Source: Henricia sp. BOLD:AAB3569 (Eukaryota; Echinodermata; Asteroidea; Spinulosida; Echinasteridae). Taken from it: DNA of 64,000 nucleotides. Below are positions 10,503-21,372 of this stretch, piece by piece. The stretch is taken from the NCBI GenBank assembly GCA_037783545.1, contig JBBELK010000329.1:5160501-5224500 (forward strand). The letters run 5' to 3'. The position numbers and the translations under genes were made by a program. Within the stretch, counting starts at the first letter, position 1, and each line of letters begins with the position of its first letter. The notes under the pieces are model-generated. The model did not search any database and was not told where the DNA came from. It worked only from the letters and a program-made list of their open reading frames with translations.

Positions 10503-11584
10503 GCTAGTGTAGGCAATGAGATGCAATGCAATGTGCACCACATGCATGACATGCACAACATGCAACTTCCCTGGTGTCAACACTAGCTATTTATAGCTAA
10601 AGAAGCCAATTTGCACCAAACTTTCTTTCCTTTCAACTTAAATTTGCATAGCTGAATATCACGTTTCATTAAACCTAAAATGTTCCTAATTACTTACCCT
10701 CATTAGCACGACAAGCTACAGTCTTTTTATGCCTCGTTTCATGAAGTAAATTCATGGGTATTTCCTCCTCCACGAAACCATAGTTCGGTCAGCACACAAC
10801 TGAAATGTTTTGGTAAATGTGTAATTTACCAAAATATGAGGGCGCTATTTGCAAATCCTGGTGCCACTCCCCCGGGCAAGGAATGGGCGGAGTTGTTTTG
10901 GAGGGGGAGACATGCGCTTGCAAAACTAAACACATTAATTTTGCGAAATACTTTTAAGCTTAATTTGTAGCCTTTTTTTTAGATTTGGCGTCCACATTTT
11001 TGTTATTTATTTAGACATAGTACAGTAAATAAAAATTGAAAACGCACAAAATTATTTGGGGACCATTTGGCAGAAATAAAATACTCTGTCTAGTACTTTT
11101 AAAGGGCCCCTAAATATTATTGTCAGTCGTGCAATATATGCAAGATTAATATGATATTGACAATGCAACTACAATTTTTATTTGAAGACAAAATGAAGCA
11201 ACTTCATTTTTAATTTTAATAATTTTTTACCAAGAGAGGGCGCTATTTGTGTTTTGTTTCTGGTCGTTTTCTCGGGGCTTTTCCAAATCTCGGCTTCGTC
11301 TCCGTCTCCGGCTCCGTCTCTATGTGGTTTACATGAAGCCTGAGCCTGAGCCCAAGTCGAGATTTGGAAAAAGGCCCTCGTGTTCGCGAAAACAAGCTCC
11401 CCGATTTTATTAAATACTTCCCTCTTTGGTGTTTCTCGGAAGACTTTCTATAACAGAGGAAACAGAAGAAAACAGATTGGACAGGCCACCGGTCCGAAGG
11501 GCGCACTGTGCGTTGCGTGTTGCAGGCCGAGCGAGAGGTCAGACTTGGGCAAGTTTACGCCTTGAATATTTGGCGGACTGCCAA

Positions 11585-11751
11585 TAGACTACTAAAGTGA
11601 AAACGTCACCCTTTGTGTGTTGCCATGGTTTTTGGGTCTACACTAAAACCAGTGAACTGTTTCCCTGCGCTATACCAATGGACGTTTTAGATTACCAGCG
11701 AATGTTTAGACCCAATAACCATGGCAACTGACGTCACACTTTAGTAGTCTA
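11585..11751. mobile_element. MITE with TAGACTACTAAAGTG termini
   Basis: A 167-bp element ending in TAGACTACTAAAGTGAAAACG and the inverse CGTCACACTTTAGTAGTCTA. The interior contains CAGTGAACTGTTTCCCTGCG and CATTCGCTGG in inverse. Related copies are at 12634-12791, 26100-26225 and 40716-40871; a second subfamily is at 11850, 14053 and 47197. Confidence 0.8.
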
Positions 11752-11849
11752 TATTGGCAGTTCTATAACTAAACGTTGGTCGATTCTCTTTTTTTTCCGT
11801 TGATATCTCATTTGAAAGCGAATAACTTATGTTTCTAGAAAATTATAAG

Positions 11850-12017
11850 TAGACAGACGAAGTGTGACGTGTGTTGCCATGGCAATTTATTCTATACTAT
11901 CATGGCCGTCGGAAGAAGTATCATTGCAAAAGCACAGGGATACGGTTGAGTGATTTTTTGTTAAGAGCCATTGCCTAGGCAACCAACGAAAGGTGACGTA
12001 TTCACTTCGGCAGTCTA
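11850..12017. mobile_element. MITE, TAGACNGCCGAAGTG subfamily
   Basis: Ends in TAGACAGACGAAGTGTGACG and TTCACTTCGGCAGTCTA, with an interior ATCATGGCCGTCGGAAGAAG. Same subfamily as 14053-14220 and 47197-47361. 12018-12430 shows nothing further. Confidence 0.75.
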
Positions 12018-12431
12018 TTCAAAAAAGTGCCCACACCCAAAACGCACGGACTTATCTTTAAAATCAAAACCGAATATTAAAACATTCGAGATTGAGTCCC
12101 AATCCTGGCAGAAATTGCCACGTTTAGAGTACGAGAAACGAAACGGAGTCGTGCAACGGCCAAACGTCCAGTGTCTGCGTGGACCAATCAAAATAATATT
12201 AATTGAGCCCATCTGTTGGTTTGATCTTATCTTTGTTTATTTTGCGCCATTTTTATCGAACCGCAGATGATAATATTACAATGATGATATATGTGACAGA
12301 ATGGATTGGTGTTGATTGAAAAGGACTTCTGGTTTTTGCCGCGATAAAATATAAAGAAGTGTGGAATTTTGTAAATTACGGGATCGTTTACTTTTTTGGA
12401 GTGAGAAAATCCGAGGGTTAAAAATAACAAA

Positions 12432-12609
12432 TTAGACAAACTGTCTAATATATCGTATCGAATAGCCGCCATCTTGTGGGGCAGTTTCTTTGTTCCTTGA
12501 GGACATGCATGGTTCAGTATTATGCTTACATTGTTGAACAGTTTAAGTAACAAAAGGTGCCCCACAAGATGGCAGCTATTCGATACGGTCTATTAGACAG
12601 TTTGTCTAT
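12432..12609. mobile_element. MITE with CGTATCGAATAGCCGCCAT termini
   Basis: The left end TATCGTATCGAATAGCCGCC and the right end GGCAGCTATTCGATACGGTC are inverses, and the inverted match extends outward through TTAGACAAACTGTC. Same family as 30165, 36078 and 45760. Confidence 0.85.
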
Positions 12610-12633
12610 TCCAAAAAATTGCACTACCGGGTA

Positions 12634-12791
12634 CAGTCGAGTACTAAAGTGGGAACGTCACCCTTTGTGTGTTGCCATGCCAATGTTACTGGATCTAAAC
12701 TAAAACCAGTGAAATGTTTCCCTGCACTTTAGCAATTAATTTTTCATATTACCAGCGAATGTTTAGAGTAGACCCAGTTACCGGTAGTCTA
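12634..12791. mobile_element. MITE of the TAGACTACTAAAGTG family
   Basis: Diverged copy: GAGTACTAAAGTGGGAACGTC at the left and CCGGTAGTCTA at the right, with the interior AACCAGTGAAATGTTTCCCTG shared with 11585-11751. 12792-13527 shows no recognisable gene. Confidence 0.7.
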
Positions 12792-13527
12792 TTTGTCATA
12801 ATGCTCAATTTCTACCATAAAAAAATTGAAAGGGGACAAATTCACTTCCTCTTTCGGTAACATGACCTTTTAAGTGACATTGGGCATATCCTGTTGTGAT
12901 GCATTTCAGCACGTGTCTGTATGTAATATTTTCTCCCCAGTTTAACAATAGTGTTTCGCCGGAACAAAGACATGATACATGTATACGTGTACAAAAGTAC
13001 TTTACGCGTGTTTGTACAGCGAAATACATGTATTATGAAGAATGTCCGTGTTTGGGAAACGGAATGTTAAGCGGGCCTTTCACTGTGCGATTTTTGCCAC
13101 GAATTTCCTACGAATTGGTACGATTACCAGAGACTGTCCATAGACTACACACAATCGTACCCAATCGTGTATATTTCCACGCAACTCGAAACAGACAATA
13201 ATAACTGGATTTTTTTTCTCACAGCAAAGTTTATTTGTCACATTCACTTCACAGGCCAAACTTTACCCTGTTTAATTATTGCAAATCTTAAAACATATTC
13301 AATGCAAGTTTAATTTATATTTGCCTACTATATATATAGTATGTTTATTCAACTGCTAATAACAAACTATTTGAACACATTTTATAAGCAACTGTTTTAA
13401 GAGATCGCCTAATTAAATCGCAGAGCGACTGTCAATCCTTTTCTGTTCACTAAAGGAAGTTTATAATTTCGAAAATCTGCTTTTTCTGCAATAATTATTA
13501 ACAAAAAATGAAGTTGTGGTCCATTAA

Positions 13528-13840
13528 AGGAGCGTGCCAACTGCCATGATCACATTTTTCCACCCCATTTTCCCCATGGGTGGAGTTTTTCGTACCATGT
13601 CATTTGTCAGTTGTCATTCTGAAATTTCACGTTCTCAATCCGTATATCTCCTAGGATATCGTCAAAAAACTGCCAATGTTTATTGATCTAATTACACCAA
13701 CCTTTTTGCTTCCACATCGAAATTGGAGATTGTAAATTTCATGTTTTCTTTCCATGGATAGTATTTTGGGGAGGTATATTTGAAATGATTCTTGGGTTAA
13801 AACGAAATCCATTTTCTATGGAAAATCTGAACACGCTCCT
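13528..13840. mobile_element. TTAA-flanked MITE, AGGAGCGTG family, copy 1
   Basis: Starts AGGAGCGTGCCAACTGCC and ends AACACGCTCCT, between TTAA at 13524-13527 and 13841-13844. The interior motif TTTTGCTTCCACATCGAAATTGGAGATTG recurs in every copy (18387, about 22895, 30580, 36619, 37006, 51298, 55803). Confidence 0.85.
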
Positions 13841-14052
13841 TTAAATTTTAAGTATTCTGATGGCGGAAATGCAATCAAAATAATAATTAATTTAATTACT
13901 GTACAAGCCAAAAAATGCATTCACATAATTTTGCTTGTAGTTTTCATTCAGTGCACGAATTGGGATTTGCATAACAGTATTAAAGTTGAAGGTACCCGTA
14001 GGTCTACTCAAACTGCATGTATTTTTTGGATAATATTTAATTTCTATCCAAA

Positions 14053-14220
14053 TAGACTGCCGAAGTGAATAGGTCACCTTTTGTTGGTTGCCTAGGCGAT
14101 TGGATCTAAACTAAAAATCACTCAACCGTGTCTTAGTGCTTTTACAACATACTTTTCCCGACGGCCATGATAGTTTAGATCCAATTGCCATGGCAACGTA
14201 CGTCACACTTCGGCTGTCTA
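14053..14220. mobile_element. MITE, TAGACTGCCGAAGTG subfamily
   Basis: TAGACTGCCGAAGTGAATAG and the inverse CGTCACACTTCGGCTGTCTA bound 168 bp. The interior GACGGCCATGATAGTTTAGA is shared with 11850-12017. Confidence 0.8.
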
Positions 14221-14255
14221 TAAACCAAGGCGTAAACACAATTTGAACAGATTAA

Positions 14256-14550
14256 AGGTACTCTATATGTCTGAATTGTTATCTAAAAGCTTACTTGTTA
14301 TTAAGATGGTAATGGGTAATGTCAGTAATCATCCTGTGAAATTATTTCAACTGAAGTGCCCCCATTCATGAGAAAAATGACAAAACTATTTGAATCTCCA
14401 AAGCTCCATCTTTGGAGCTATTCATTCATGCACAAAAACCATGTTTTGATTTTTCAGGTTTTCTAGAGTATCACTGCATCTATGTGGCTGAAATTTGTAC
14501 AAGGTAGTTTTCTACCAGTTTTAACAGTTTACCAATCATGTATACTACCT
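14256..14550. mobile_element. TTAA-flanked MITE with AGGTANTNTACATGATTGGTA ends
   Basis: Between TTAA at 14252-14255 and 14551-14554. The right end ACCAATCATGTATACTACCT mirrors a diverged left end AGGTACTCTATATGTCTG. A second member (41395-42179) carries a retroposon inserted in it. 14551-14860 shows nothing else. Confidence 0.7.
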
Positions 14551-14860
14551 TTAAGTTGGTATGGTATGGTTTTATTTCATACATCTTCCCTGGATTGATT
14601 TAATACAATCATTACAAGCTGCATTATATAAACATGTCATGAATGTACCAGTATATAACATAACACAACACAACAAGGGCATATTTGTTAATGGAAGATG
14701 TATGGGATGCTAGATAAAAAGCCAATTAGGCATATTTTCAATCGCACTTCTATAAAAAAAATAATAAATAGATTCTGGGTAAATGTTAATCGCACACGTT
14801 GCTGCGAAGGTAACATTTTGCAAAATATTGTTACCATGAATCACGTGTTTAATATTGAAA

Positions 14861-14975
14861 GCAGTGGCGAATCCAGCCTCATTAAAATACAGGAATACAA
14901 AGGAAAAGCGGGGGCTACAGACCCCCTGAAATTCATTGTATTCCTGTATTTTATTAAGGCTGGATCTGCCACTGG
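14861..14975. mobile_element. Short hairpin MITE
   Basis: CAGTGGCGAATCCAGCCTCA followed by TTAAAATACAGGAATACAA is mirrored by TTGTATTCCTGTATTTTATT and AAGGCTGGATCTGCCACTGG. The loop carries a smaller hairpin (GGGGGCTACAGACCCCC). Confidence 0.75.
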
Positions 14976-15232
14976 AAAACCGATACTTATTGCTAAATTA
15001 TAAACGAAATGAAAAGTGAAAGTAACATTTCCTGCCTGACTAAAAGTAACATTTCCAACAAAAAAAGACATGCACTTTTTTTTTCAAATGCCAATATTTT
15101 TGCACTTTAGCCAACACAGAGCAGCAAAATTTCAAACCATTAATGTGAAGCATTGTAAATTTCATCTGCACCTATTGTCTAGGCTTGTAACCTTGTTGGG
15201 GTCTGCCACCCAGACGTGTGTTATGTGACTTT

Positions 15233-15428
15233 GTTGTTGTTGTTGTTGTATATTTTATGGCATCCTCGGCAACTAAGGCCCTTTATGCCATCAACTATAC
15301 GGTTTTAGCTTTAACTATACTATATTATCAACTTGAGATGACGAAGAAGGAGTTGCAGTTTTAGAAGTGGGAGGAAAACCCCCAGAGAAATGCCCCATGG
15401 GAAAACCCACGCGGTCAAGTAGGGACTG
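15233..15428 (-). mobile_element. SINE-like retroposon with (AAC)n tail and 11-bp TSD
   Basis: A 196-bp insertion flanked by a perfect direct repeat TATGTGACTTT (15222-15232 and 15429-15439). Read on the minus strand it begins AGTCCCTACTTGACCGCGTG and ends CCATAAAATATACAACAAC with a short AAC tail. Direct repeats of this length plus a simple-sequence 3' tail indicate target-primed insertion. I do not recognise its parent. 15440-16140 is AT-rich with nothing identifiable. Confidence 0.75.
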
Positions 15429-16139
15429 TATGTGACTTTAACAAATATCTCAAAATTTTGGATGGCAGTAGGTGTGGGTTTCTTTTGTTGTTGAATATAG
15501 TGAACCCAACCGATTTTAATAATATTAATACAAGTAAATTGTTATTGTGGTGCCATTATTTTTACAAAAAGTGTGAAATAAACTATTAGTTCTGCAGAAC
15601 AACCAAAGTGATTTTCAACTTTTTTAAAACAAATTTCAAAGTATTGTTATCTTTAAATAAACAAATGCCCTGTGTCCAAGTTTATGACAAATTAGAATTT
15701 ACCCAACATTTTTTATTTTGTTTTTATATATATATATAATGGTACTTTCTATATTAAAACTTGCTTGATTTCTTGATTAATTGTTAACATTTTAATGGAA
15801 TGTTATTGTACAAGTCTACATTTATGAGGCCAAGTAAAAATAATGAAATGTTTCTCGTAAAATTAGCATTCTCGGTATGGTGTAAACACACCATTTGAAT
15901 TAACAGCAATTTAATTGCTCACAAATGTGGTATTCTTAAAAGAACACACCGGCTTACTGTTTACATAATGTAGCAATCTAGCATCCTTGACAATAATATT
16001 TCGATGGTCGTTGTGAACAAAAATTATCAAAATGTCACGTAATTAACAAGAAATGTTTAAAATTAACAAAAGAGACAAATGTTGGGCTATACGCTTTACC
16101 AGCCGTCGCGATGTATTATGTATCATGTGTTTGTAAATA

Positions 16140-16550
16140 AAGGTGGCGTTCGATATGGGTCGACACGTGTTTAACCTCGAATCCTTGTTTTCCCCCGACT
16201 CATCACAAGCTTGCATGATCCCTGAGGTTAGCGCTGACTCGAGGAAGCACACCGAACGCAACGTTTTGGTGTCTTTAGCGCCCTCAATAGGCCTATGCTG
16301 TTCTTTTCTTCGGATATTATTTATCGCCGCGAACGCGAAGCGAAGACACGAAAATCTGAGAGATTCTCTCGTCCATATCAACACCTAGAAACCCTTCTTA
16401 TGAAATATGTTGGCAGATTTGTGTACAAATTAGAAAATACGGTATCTATAGTGTTTGTAGGACATTATTTTCTAACAAGAAGAGAAACCAACCGCGAATG
16501 ACAAAAGCAACTCGCACTTCGCGCTGGATTCTACGGCTGGAAATACAACT
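16140..16550. other. GC-richer unassigned stretch
   Basis: Base composition is less AT-rich than the surroundings, with CpGs (GCGAACGCGAAGCGAAGAC) and several open frames on both strands of 60-113 codons, none recognisable. It could be a promoter or a lone exon, but no splice or motif evidence settles this. Confidence 0.2.
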
Positions 16551-16555
16551 AACTC

Positions 16556-16715
16556 ACAAGACCACGTGACTTTGATTTTTTTAAAATGCTCAAAAACAGC
16601 CAAATTTGACGGCGTCTTTTCAGGATATATATAATTTACTCTGGAAAGCACTTCAGAATAATGTAGGGGTCTATTTCGAGCCCAAAATAGCCCAACGAAG
16701 CCGGTGTATAGCTCT
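16556..16715. repeat. Dispersed repeat, second copy of the 1459-1670 family
   Basis: CACGTGACTTTGATTTTT, AATGCTCAAAAACAGCCAAA and TTTCGAGCCCAAAATAGCCC match 1459-1670 and 57885-58073 in the same order. Confidence 0.75.
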
Positions 16716-16740
16716 GCCATTTGTCATTTTGTGAAGTGGC

Positions 16741-16978
16741 CAGGGGCCAATTTCATAAAGCTGTTTAGCAAAACAATTTCAAAAATTTGTTTGTTTTATA
16801 AAAATGGGTTAATAGTCAACATTTTATGTTAACTTGTGTTCTTAGCAAGAATAGCAGATATTCTTGTGAAAAACACAAATTGACATGCAATTTTGACTAT
16901 TGACCCATTTTTATAAAGCAAACAAATTTTTGATTAAGCAAACATTTCTGCTAAACAGCTTTATGAAATTGACCCCTG
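16741..16978. mobile_element. MITE with GGGGCCAATTTCATAAAGCTG termini
   Basis: A full-length foldback: CAGGGGCCAATTTCATAAAG and CTTTATGAAATTGACCCCTG are inverses, and most of the interior also pairs (AACATTTTATGTTAACTTGTG and its inverse). 16979-17163 shows nothing else. Confidence 0.85.
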
Positions 16979-17164
16979 AACTGACAACCCTTTTGGATAA
17001 AACAGTGAACATTTGGAAGAAATAGGACATTAGAGAGTAAAATCATTGTCTAAATGAGAAACATAATTTTCATTTTACCTGGCCTTTATATTGCCACCAA
17101 CAGCTCAATATTGCATTGACTTGGCAATTACACATAAATAATTATACATACATTGTGTACATAT

Positions 17165-17590
17165 GGTCTTTCCACAGTAAAGGGGGCATTTTGGCAACAG
17201 ACCATATTTTCAAGGAAATACCTTTGCCTGGTCTCAAAATAAGAGAAATAAGTTTAAGTTGTTCTGAAGAGATAACTTAGGCCCAAAAAGGGCTACAAAT
17301 AGTGTGACATGCCTTTCTGAAAACCTTGTGTAAACATTTTCTATATACGCTCGTAACCAGGATGGACACTTGTGTTATATTTTAGGCCACCCCGGTTACG
17401 AGCGTACATTGGAAATTTGTAAACAGGGTTTTTAGAAAGGCATGTTGTCATACTATTTGTAACTTTTTTTGGCCGAAGTTATCTCTTCAGAACAACTGAA
17501 ACTTATTTCTTTTATTTTGAGACCTGACAAAGGTATTTCCTTGAATATATAGTCTGTGTTGCCAAAATGCCCCCTTTACTGTGGAAAGAC
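17165..17590. mobile_element. Long foldback MITE, GTCTTTCCACAGTAAAGGGGG ends
   Basis: A roughly 426-bp near-complete hairpin with arms of about 200 bp. The ends are GGTCTTTCCACAGTAAAGGG and the inverse CCCTTTACTGTGGAAAGAC; the middle is TACGCTCGTAACCAGG and CCGGTTACGAGCGTA. A relative occurs at 35210-35651. 17591-18386 shows no recognisable gene; it has a (TATG)n-like patch near 17640. Confidence 0.85.
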
Positions 17591-18386
17591 TCAATATGGA
17601 AACCTCATTAATGACTCATGTTTTATGCACGTACCGGTTATGTATGTATGTATATATTTATGTATGTATGGTAACATATAATTAGATTACACTTCTAATT
17701 AAGGCATTACCATCAGAAAAAGTGAGAAATTGGCCCAAAAATCAAACCATTTTTCAAACCATTCTGTAATATTTAGTATTCTGTCGTCGCACATCCTAGT
17801 ACTTTTGGGACCCGGTGTCATATGCCTTTGTATACAGGGATAGCACTGCGACTGGAGTGAAAACAGATTCGTTCATGCTTAGATACGTGTACATGTTGCG
17901 TAGACGACGGCTTCTCTGATTCTCATGAAGGTTTATGCACCGGGCAATATATCAGTAATATTTTTAATTAAATTCGTCGATAACTTTAAACAAGTGTTGT
18001 CCCTTGGGCCTTCCTCTAATTATCTGTCCCTCATGCATAAAAAATGTAAAGTCAATATCAACACATGATAAACTGGGTGTGTGTATTAACATCAGTAGAA
18101 GGTAAACAAACAGGTTCACTTTAGTTTTCATTTGTTGTTGACTAAGGAAAGTCATTTGTCTCTTGATTTCCGTCCCTCACGCATGAAGGACAGAATTGGA
18201 TCACGCTCTGCATTTATTGCAGTTCATTTGAATAGGTTTTAAACTGAATTAATTTATATTACATAACAAAGCACACTTAAAATCTGGCAACATTCCCGAG
18301 AAAGTACCTTTCATCAGTAAGGCCACAGGTTCACAGCATTTCAGAAAATACAAAAATATAATTATTTACCAAACATTTCACTTTAA

Positions 18387-18745
18387 AGGAGCATGACCAG
18401 AGTTTCTGGAAAATAGTTTTCGATGTAACTTACCAATATTATCAAGTAACTCCCATACACACCTCCCATGTCCCAAAAACCCGAAAACATTCGCGATTTC
18501 CAGTAAAAAATTGAACAAAACTATCAAGTCGGCTTTCAGTGGATAAACGTTGATACTGGAAAATTAGTTTACAAATAATCGGTGGATTTTCGACGATATC
18601 CTCGGAAATATGCGGCCTAGAAGCGCGGGAGTTTCGGTTTCGTAATCAGAAAAATATAACGGATGTTATGATATAAAAATCTCATGACCCATAAGGTAAG
18701 TCCCGGGGAGTTATGGGTAAAAAAAAGTGATCTGGTCACACTCCT
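18387..18745. mobile_element. TTAA-flanked MITE, AGGAGCGTG family, copy 2
   Basis: AGGAGCATGACCAGAG and CTGGTCACACTCCT lie between TTAA at 18383-18386 and 18746-18749. It sits about 470 bp beyond the galactosyltransferase stop. 18746-19211 is AT-rich with no other feature. Confidence 0.8.
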
Positions 18746-19211
18746 TTAAGTCAATTTTTTATTATTTAGTAATTATTTAGTAATTAATTATTAATTCCAT
18801 AATTTTTCATACAATTATTTATTAGAAACATAAATAACACCATTTTTGCATTTGCAAAGTGAAGTATCGCTTATAGTGGCAAGCCAAGGGTTTCCATATA
18901 GCAAATTTTAAATAGCCAAATTAAGCCCTAACGCATATTTTTTTATAGTGCAAGATAATTTTTTTGTTATAGGCAATTGCTAAATATTAGTCAAATCTGT
19001 AAAAAACAATCTTGAAAATAATTTTTAATTTGTCGTAAATTCTATAATTTCAAATTTTGACCTGTATGTAACCCGAATTCCAGGACCTTAAAGAAGAAAG
19101 CAAAATGTGACTTTTTTCATGTGACTGTATACTTAAAACAAAAACCAAACAATAATTGGCATGCAGTTGATGAAATCTTGCTGTATCTTCAATGACTGAA
19201 GTTCTGATTTG

Positions 19212-20357
19212 TCAATTCCAATCCATTGCCTCTGGTTGGCCGTTGCATTTAGTGTGCGCCTCTACGGAGTAACGAAGTCCGAGCACTTGTTGATCAGGAT
19301 CAACACCATGCACCACCAATAAATATAAATAATTGCAAATCCGCCAGTTGACGTTGTTGAGCGCGAAGCGAGCAGAGTCCAAAAGCGGTGTGTCTGTGTA
19401 CTTCGCAAGCAGGCCTGTGTACGCATCCTCAGCTGCGAAAGGTTGAACATACGGAGCCGTTGCCACCATCGCTATCAGAACATCCAGCGAAAGAACGTAA
19501 CCGGTCCCACTAGCGTAAGACGGAAATCGCATCGGCCTGTATGATTCCCTAGAAACATACCACCGACTTTTCTTGTCGCGCACAACGTCTAGTGTCTTAG
19601 CCGAAAAACCTGCGTAAAGGTTCGTTCTTTGTTTGTTACCAGTTTTGATAAACTTCGTTAACATCTTTGAGTTAACGAAGCAGTCGTCATCTGTTTTTAG
19701 TAAGTATTGAGGCTTGCAGTTTTCAAGAGCCCATTCCATTCCATGTTGGATTTTCAATGTCAAGTTTCTGTACGTGTCTAAATAGTTTCCCGTTAGAATA
19801 TCGCCGTGCTTGGTACACTCTTTTTCAAGTAAGGCGTTTAAAGCTGCATTGTTTGGCACTTTTCCAATCATGAAAATAGTTCTCCAGTTTGTGTTGTTGG
19901 GCTCTGCCCAGTCTTGGGCCCAAGTCTCTCTGATCGCTTTGCGTCTATCATAATGCTCCGGGGCTGAGGCGACCAATATCACAAGGGGAAAGTTTGGCTG
20001 ACATCTCGGCGACGGGCTTCCGAAATCTTGGTAATCTCGTGGATTCCACACAGTCTGGGTTAGAAGTTGAAAATCACTCAGCGTGCGTTGCTCAATACGA
20101 GGCTCGGACATCATCGAGTTTAAGCTGGCCTCGCGGTCAAAACTAATCCTCGCCCTGTGCCGCCCATGTTCATCGAAATCGTGGGGTTTGCTGGTGAGTA
20201 AATTCACCGCAAGAAGAGTGCTCAGCGTCATAAAAGTTGCCACAATAGCCGCTGAAGAACTCAAAATCTTAAGGAATATTACCTGCATCGTTCGAAAGCT
20301 GCACAAACTCCAAGACATTTGTGTAATGCCTCCACGTCTACGAAGTCTAATTTCCAT
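19212..20357 (-). CDS. Beta-1,3-galactosyltransferase (GT31), single exon
   Basis: A 381-residue intact frame starting at ATG 20357-20355, with an in-frame TGA 16 codons upstream. The layout is a type II Golgi enzyme: a basic cytoplasmic head (RLRRRGG), a signal anchor at about residues 25-54, a stem, then a GT31 catalytic domain from about residue 123. Family motifs seen are RRKAIRETWA (138-147), YRNLTLKI (196-203), the metal-binding TDDD (222-225), SYASGTGYVLS (280-290) and EDAYTG (310-315). N-glycosylation sequons occur at N154 and N198. The family transfers galactose or GlcNAc in beta-1,3 linkage from UDP-sugars to glycan acceptors; which acceptor cannot be read from sequence. Coding in a single exon is usual for B3GALT genes. 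It is flanked by unrelated repeats. Confidence 0.93.
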   Translation of the reverse strand: MEIRLRRRGGITQMSWSLCSFRTMQVIFLKILSSSAAIVATFMTLSTLLAVNLLTSKPHDFDEHGRHRARISFDREASLNSMMSEPRIEQRTLSDFQLLTQTVWNPRDYQDFGSPSPRCQPNFPLVILVASAPEHYDRRKAIRETWAQDWAEPNNTNWRTIFMIGKVPNNAALNALLEKECTKHGDILTGNYLDTYRNLTLKIQHGMEWALENCKPQYLLKTDDDCFVNSKMLTKFIKTGNKQRTNLYAGFSAKTLDVVRDKKSRWYVSRESYRPMRFPSYASGTGYVLSLDVLIAMVATAPYVQPFAAEDAYTGLLAKYTDTPLLDSARFALNNVNWRICNYLYLLVVHGVDPDQQVLGLRYSVEAHTKCNGQPEAMDWN

Positions 20358-21076
20358 ATAACGGCGTTCAAGACGTTTTATTGCACTGCAACATAATTCT
20401 TTTCACGGCCGCGGCGAGTCAACTCCACCGCGCAGTTCCCAGACAAAACTCCAGTTAACAAATTCTTCGAAAATCGCTAGTTAGTTATCAATTCAAACTA
20501 CACGAAGCTCAGCAAACTTACGGCAAAGAAAGGACAGGTGTACAACAAAGTTATAAATATGCTGAGAATTCCACGAAATAAAACTTTGTGTACTTACAAG
20601 CACAAGCAAAGCGCAAACAATTGCTGCTTTCTCAACGAAGACGTTTGCAAATTTCAACCACATCGATTTTACTACAACACCACGTACGTGATGACTGCAT
20701 GTGCTTATGTGGCATGTCGTGTCACAACAAAAGCGGACGCGCGTAATTACGACAATTTATTATCATACAGATGAAGCAATTTTCGTTTGAATCTAAACAT
20801 GTTTCATTGAAACAAAACACATCTCAAAGATAAAAATTATCCATGTATTCTCCAAAAACGTCCATAAATTGTGTATACTAAATACAGAATGGTTACATTT
20901 CTACTCAATATATTTCACACGAAGTACAAGTTAGAAATAAATACGAAGACTGCGTTAATGACGTCAGAATATTAATATATTAGACTGGATTTAAGCTCTC
21001 TGATTGGTTTATTAACGGAGGCGCGCCTTGGGCAGGAAAGGCCAACAAACTTTTGCCGTCGTCTATTATTGACATC

Positions 21077-21371
21077 ACTGAAAGTTTGTCGACCCTACGA
21101 CCAATCGAAAATTACAAATAGTTTCTCGTGCATGTATTATGTTGTGCATGCCAGCAAAATACCAAAAAAACAGCACAGGCTCGTCAGCAATGCGCGCGCG
21201 CCAAATTCGTGCCACGAAATACGCAGGTCCATGCCTTTGCTATAGAGCTGCGTATTTCTTGGCGTGAATTCGGCGCGCGCGCATTGCTGACGAGCCTTGC
21301 CTTCAAAAGTCACCCGCACTGAAAGTTTGTCGACCTTACAGCCAATCGAAAATTACAAATCGTTTCTCGTG
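21077..21371. repeat. 54-bp direct repeat flanking a hairpin MITE
   Basis: ACTGAAAGTTTGTCGACC...CAATCGAAAATTACAAAT...GTTTCTCGTG occurs at 21077-21130 and again at 21318-21371 with few differences. The family 1 MITE lies between the copies. The upstream region 20358-21076 holds the galactosyltransferase 5' flank and nothing else I recognise. Confidence 0.8.
21171..21302. mobile_element. Hairpin MITE, family 1, copy 3
   Basis: CAGCACAGGCTCGTCAGCAA and the inverse GCATTGCTGACGAGCC bound the hairpin. The right flank is TCAA and the left TTAA is eroded. Confidence 0.8.
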
Positions 21372-21372
21372 G

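Noticed and set aside
12227..12565. 112-codon minus-strand open frame
   Set aside because: Half of it is the CGTATCGAATAGC MITE, whose copies elsewhere give similar accidental frames (MGHLLLLKPFNN-like).
16043..16384. 113-codon minus-strand open frame
   Set aside because: No family resemblance, an overlapping open frame on the other strand, and no splice or promoter evidence.
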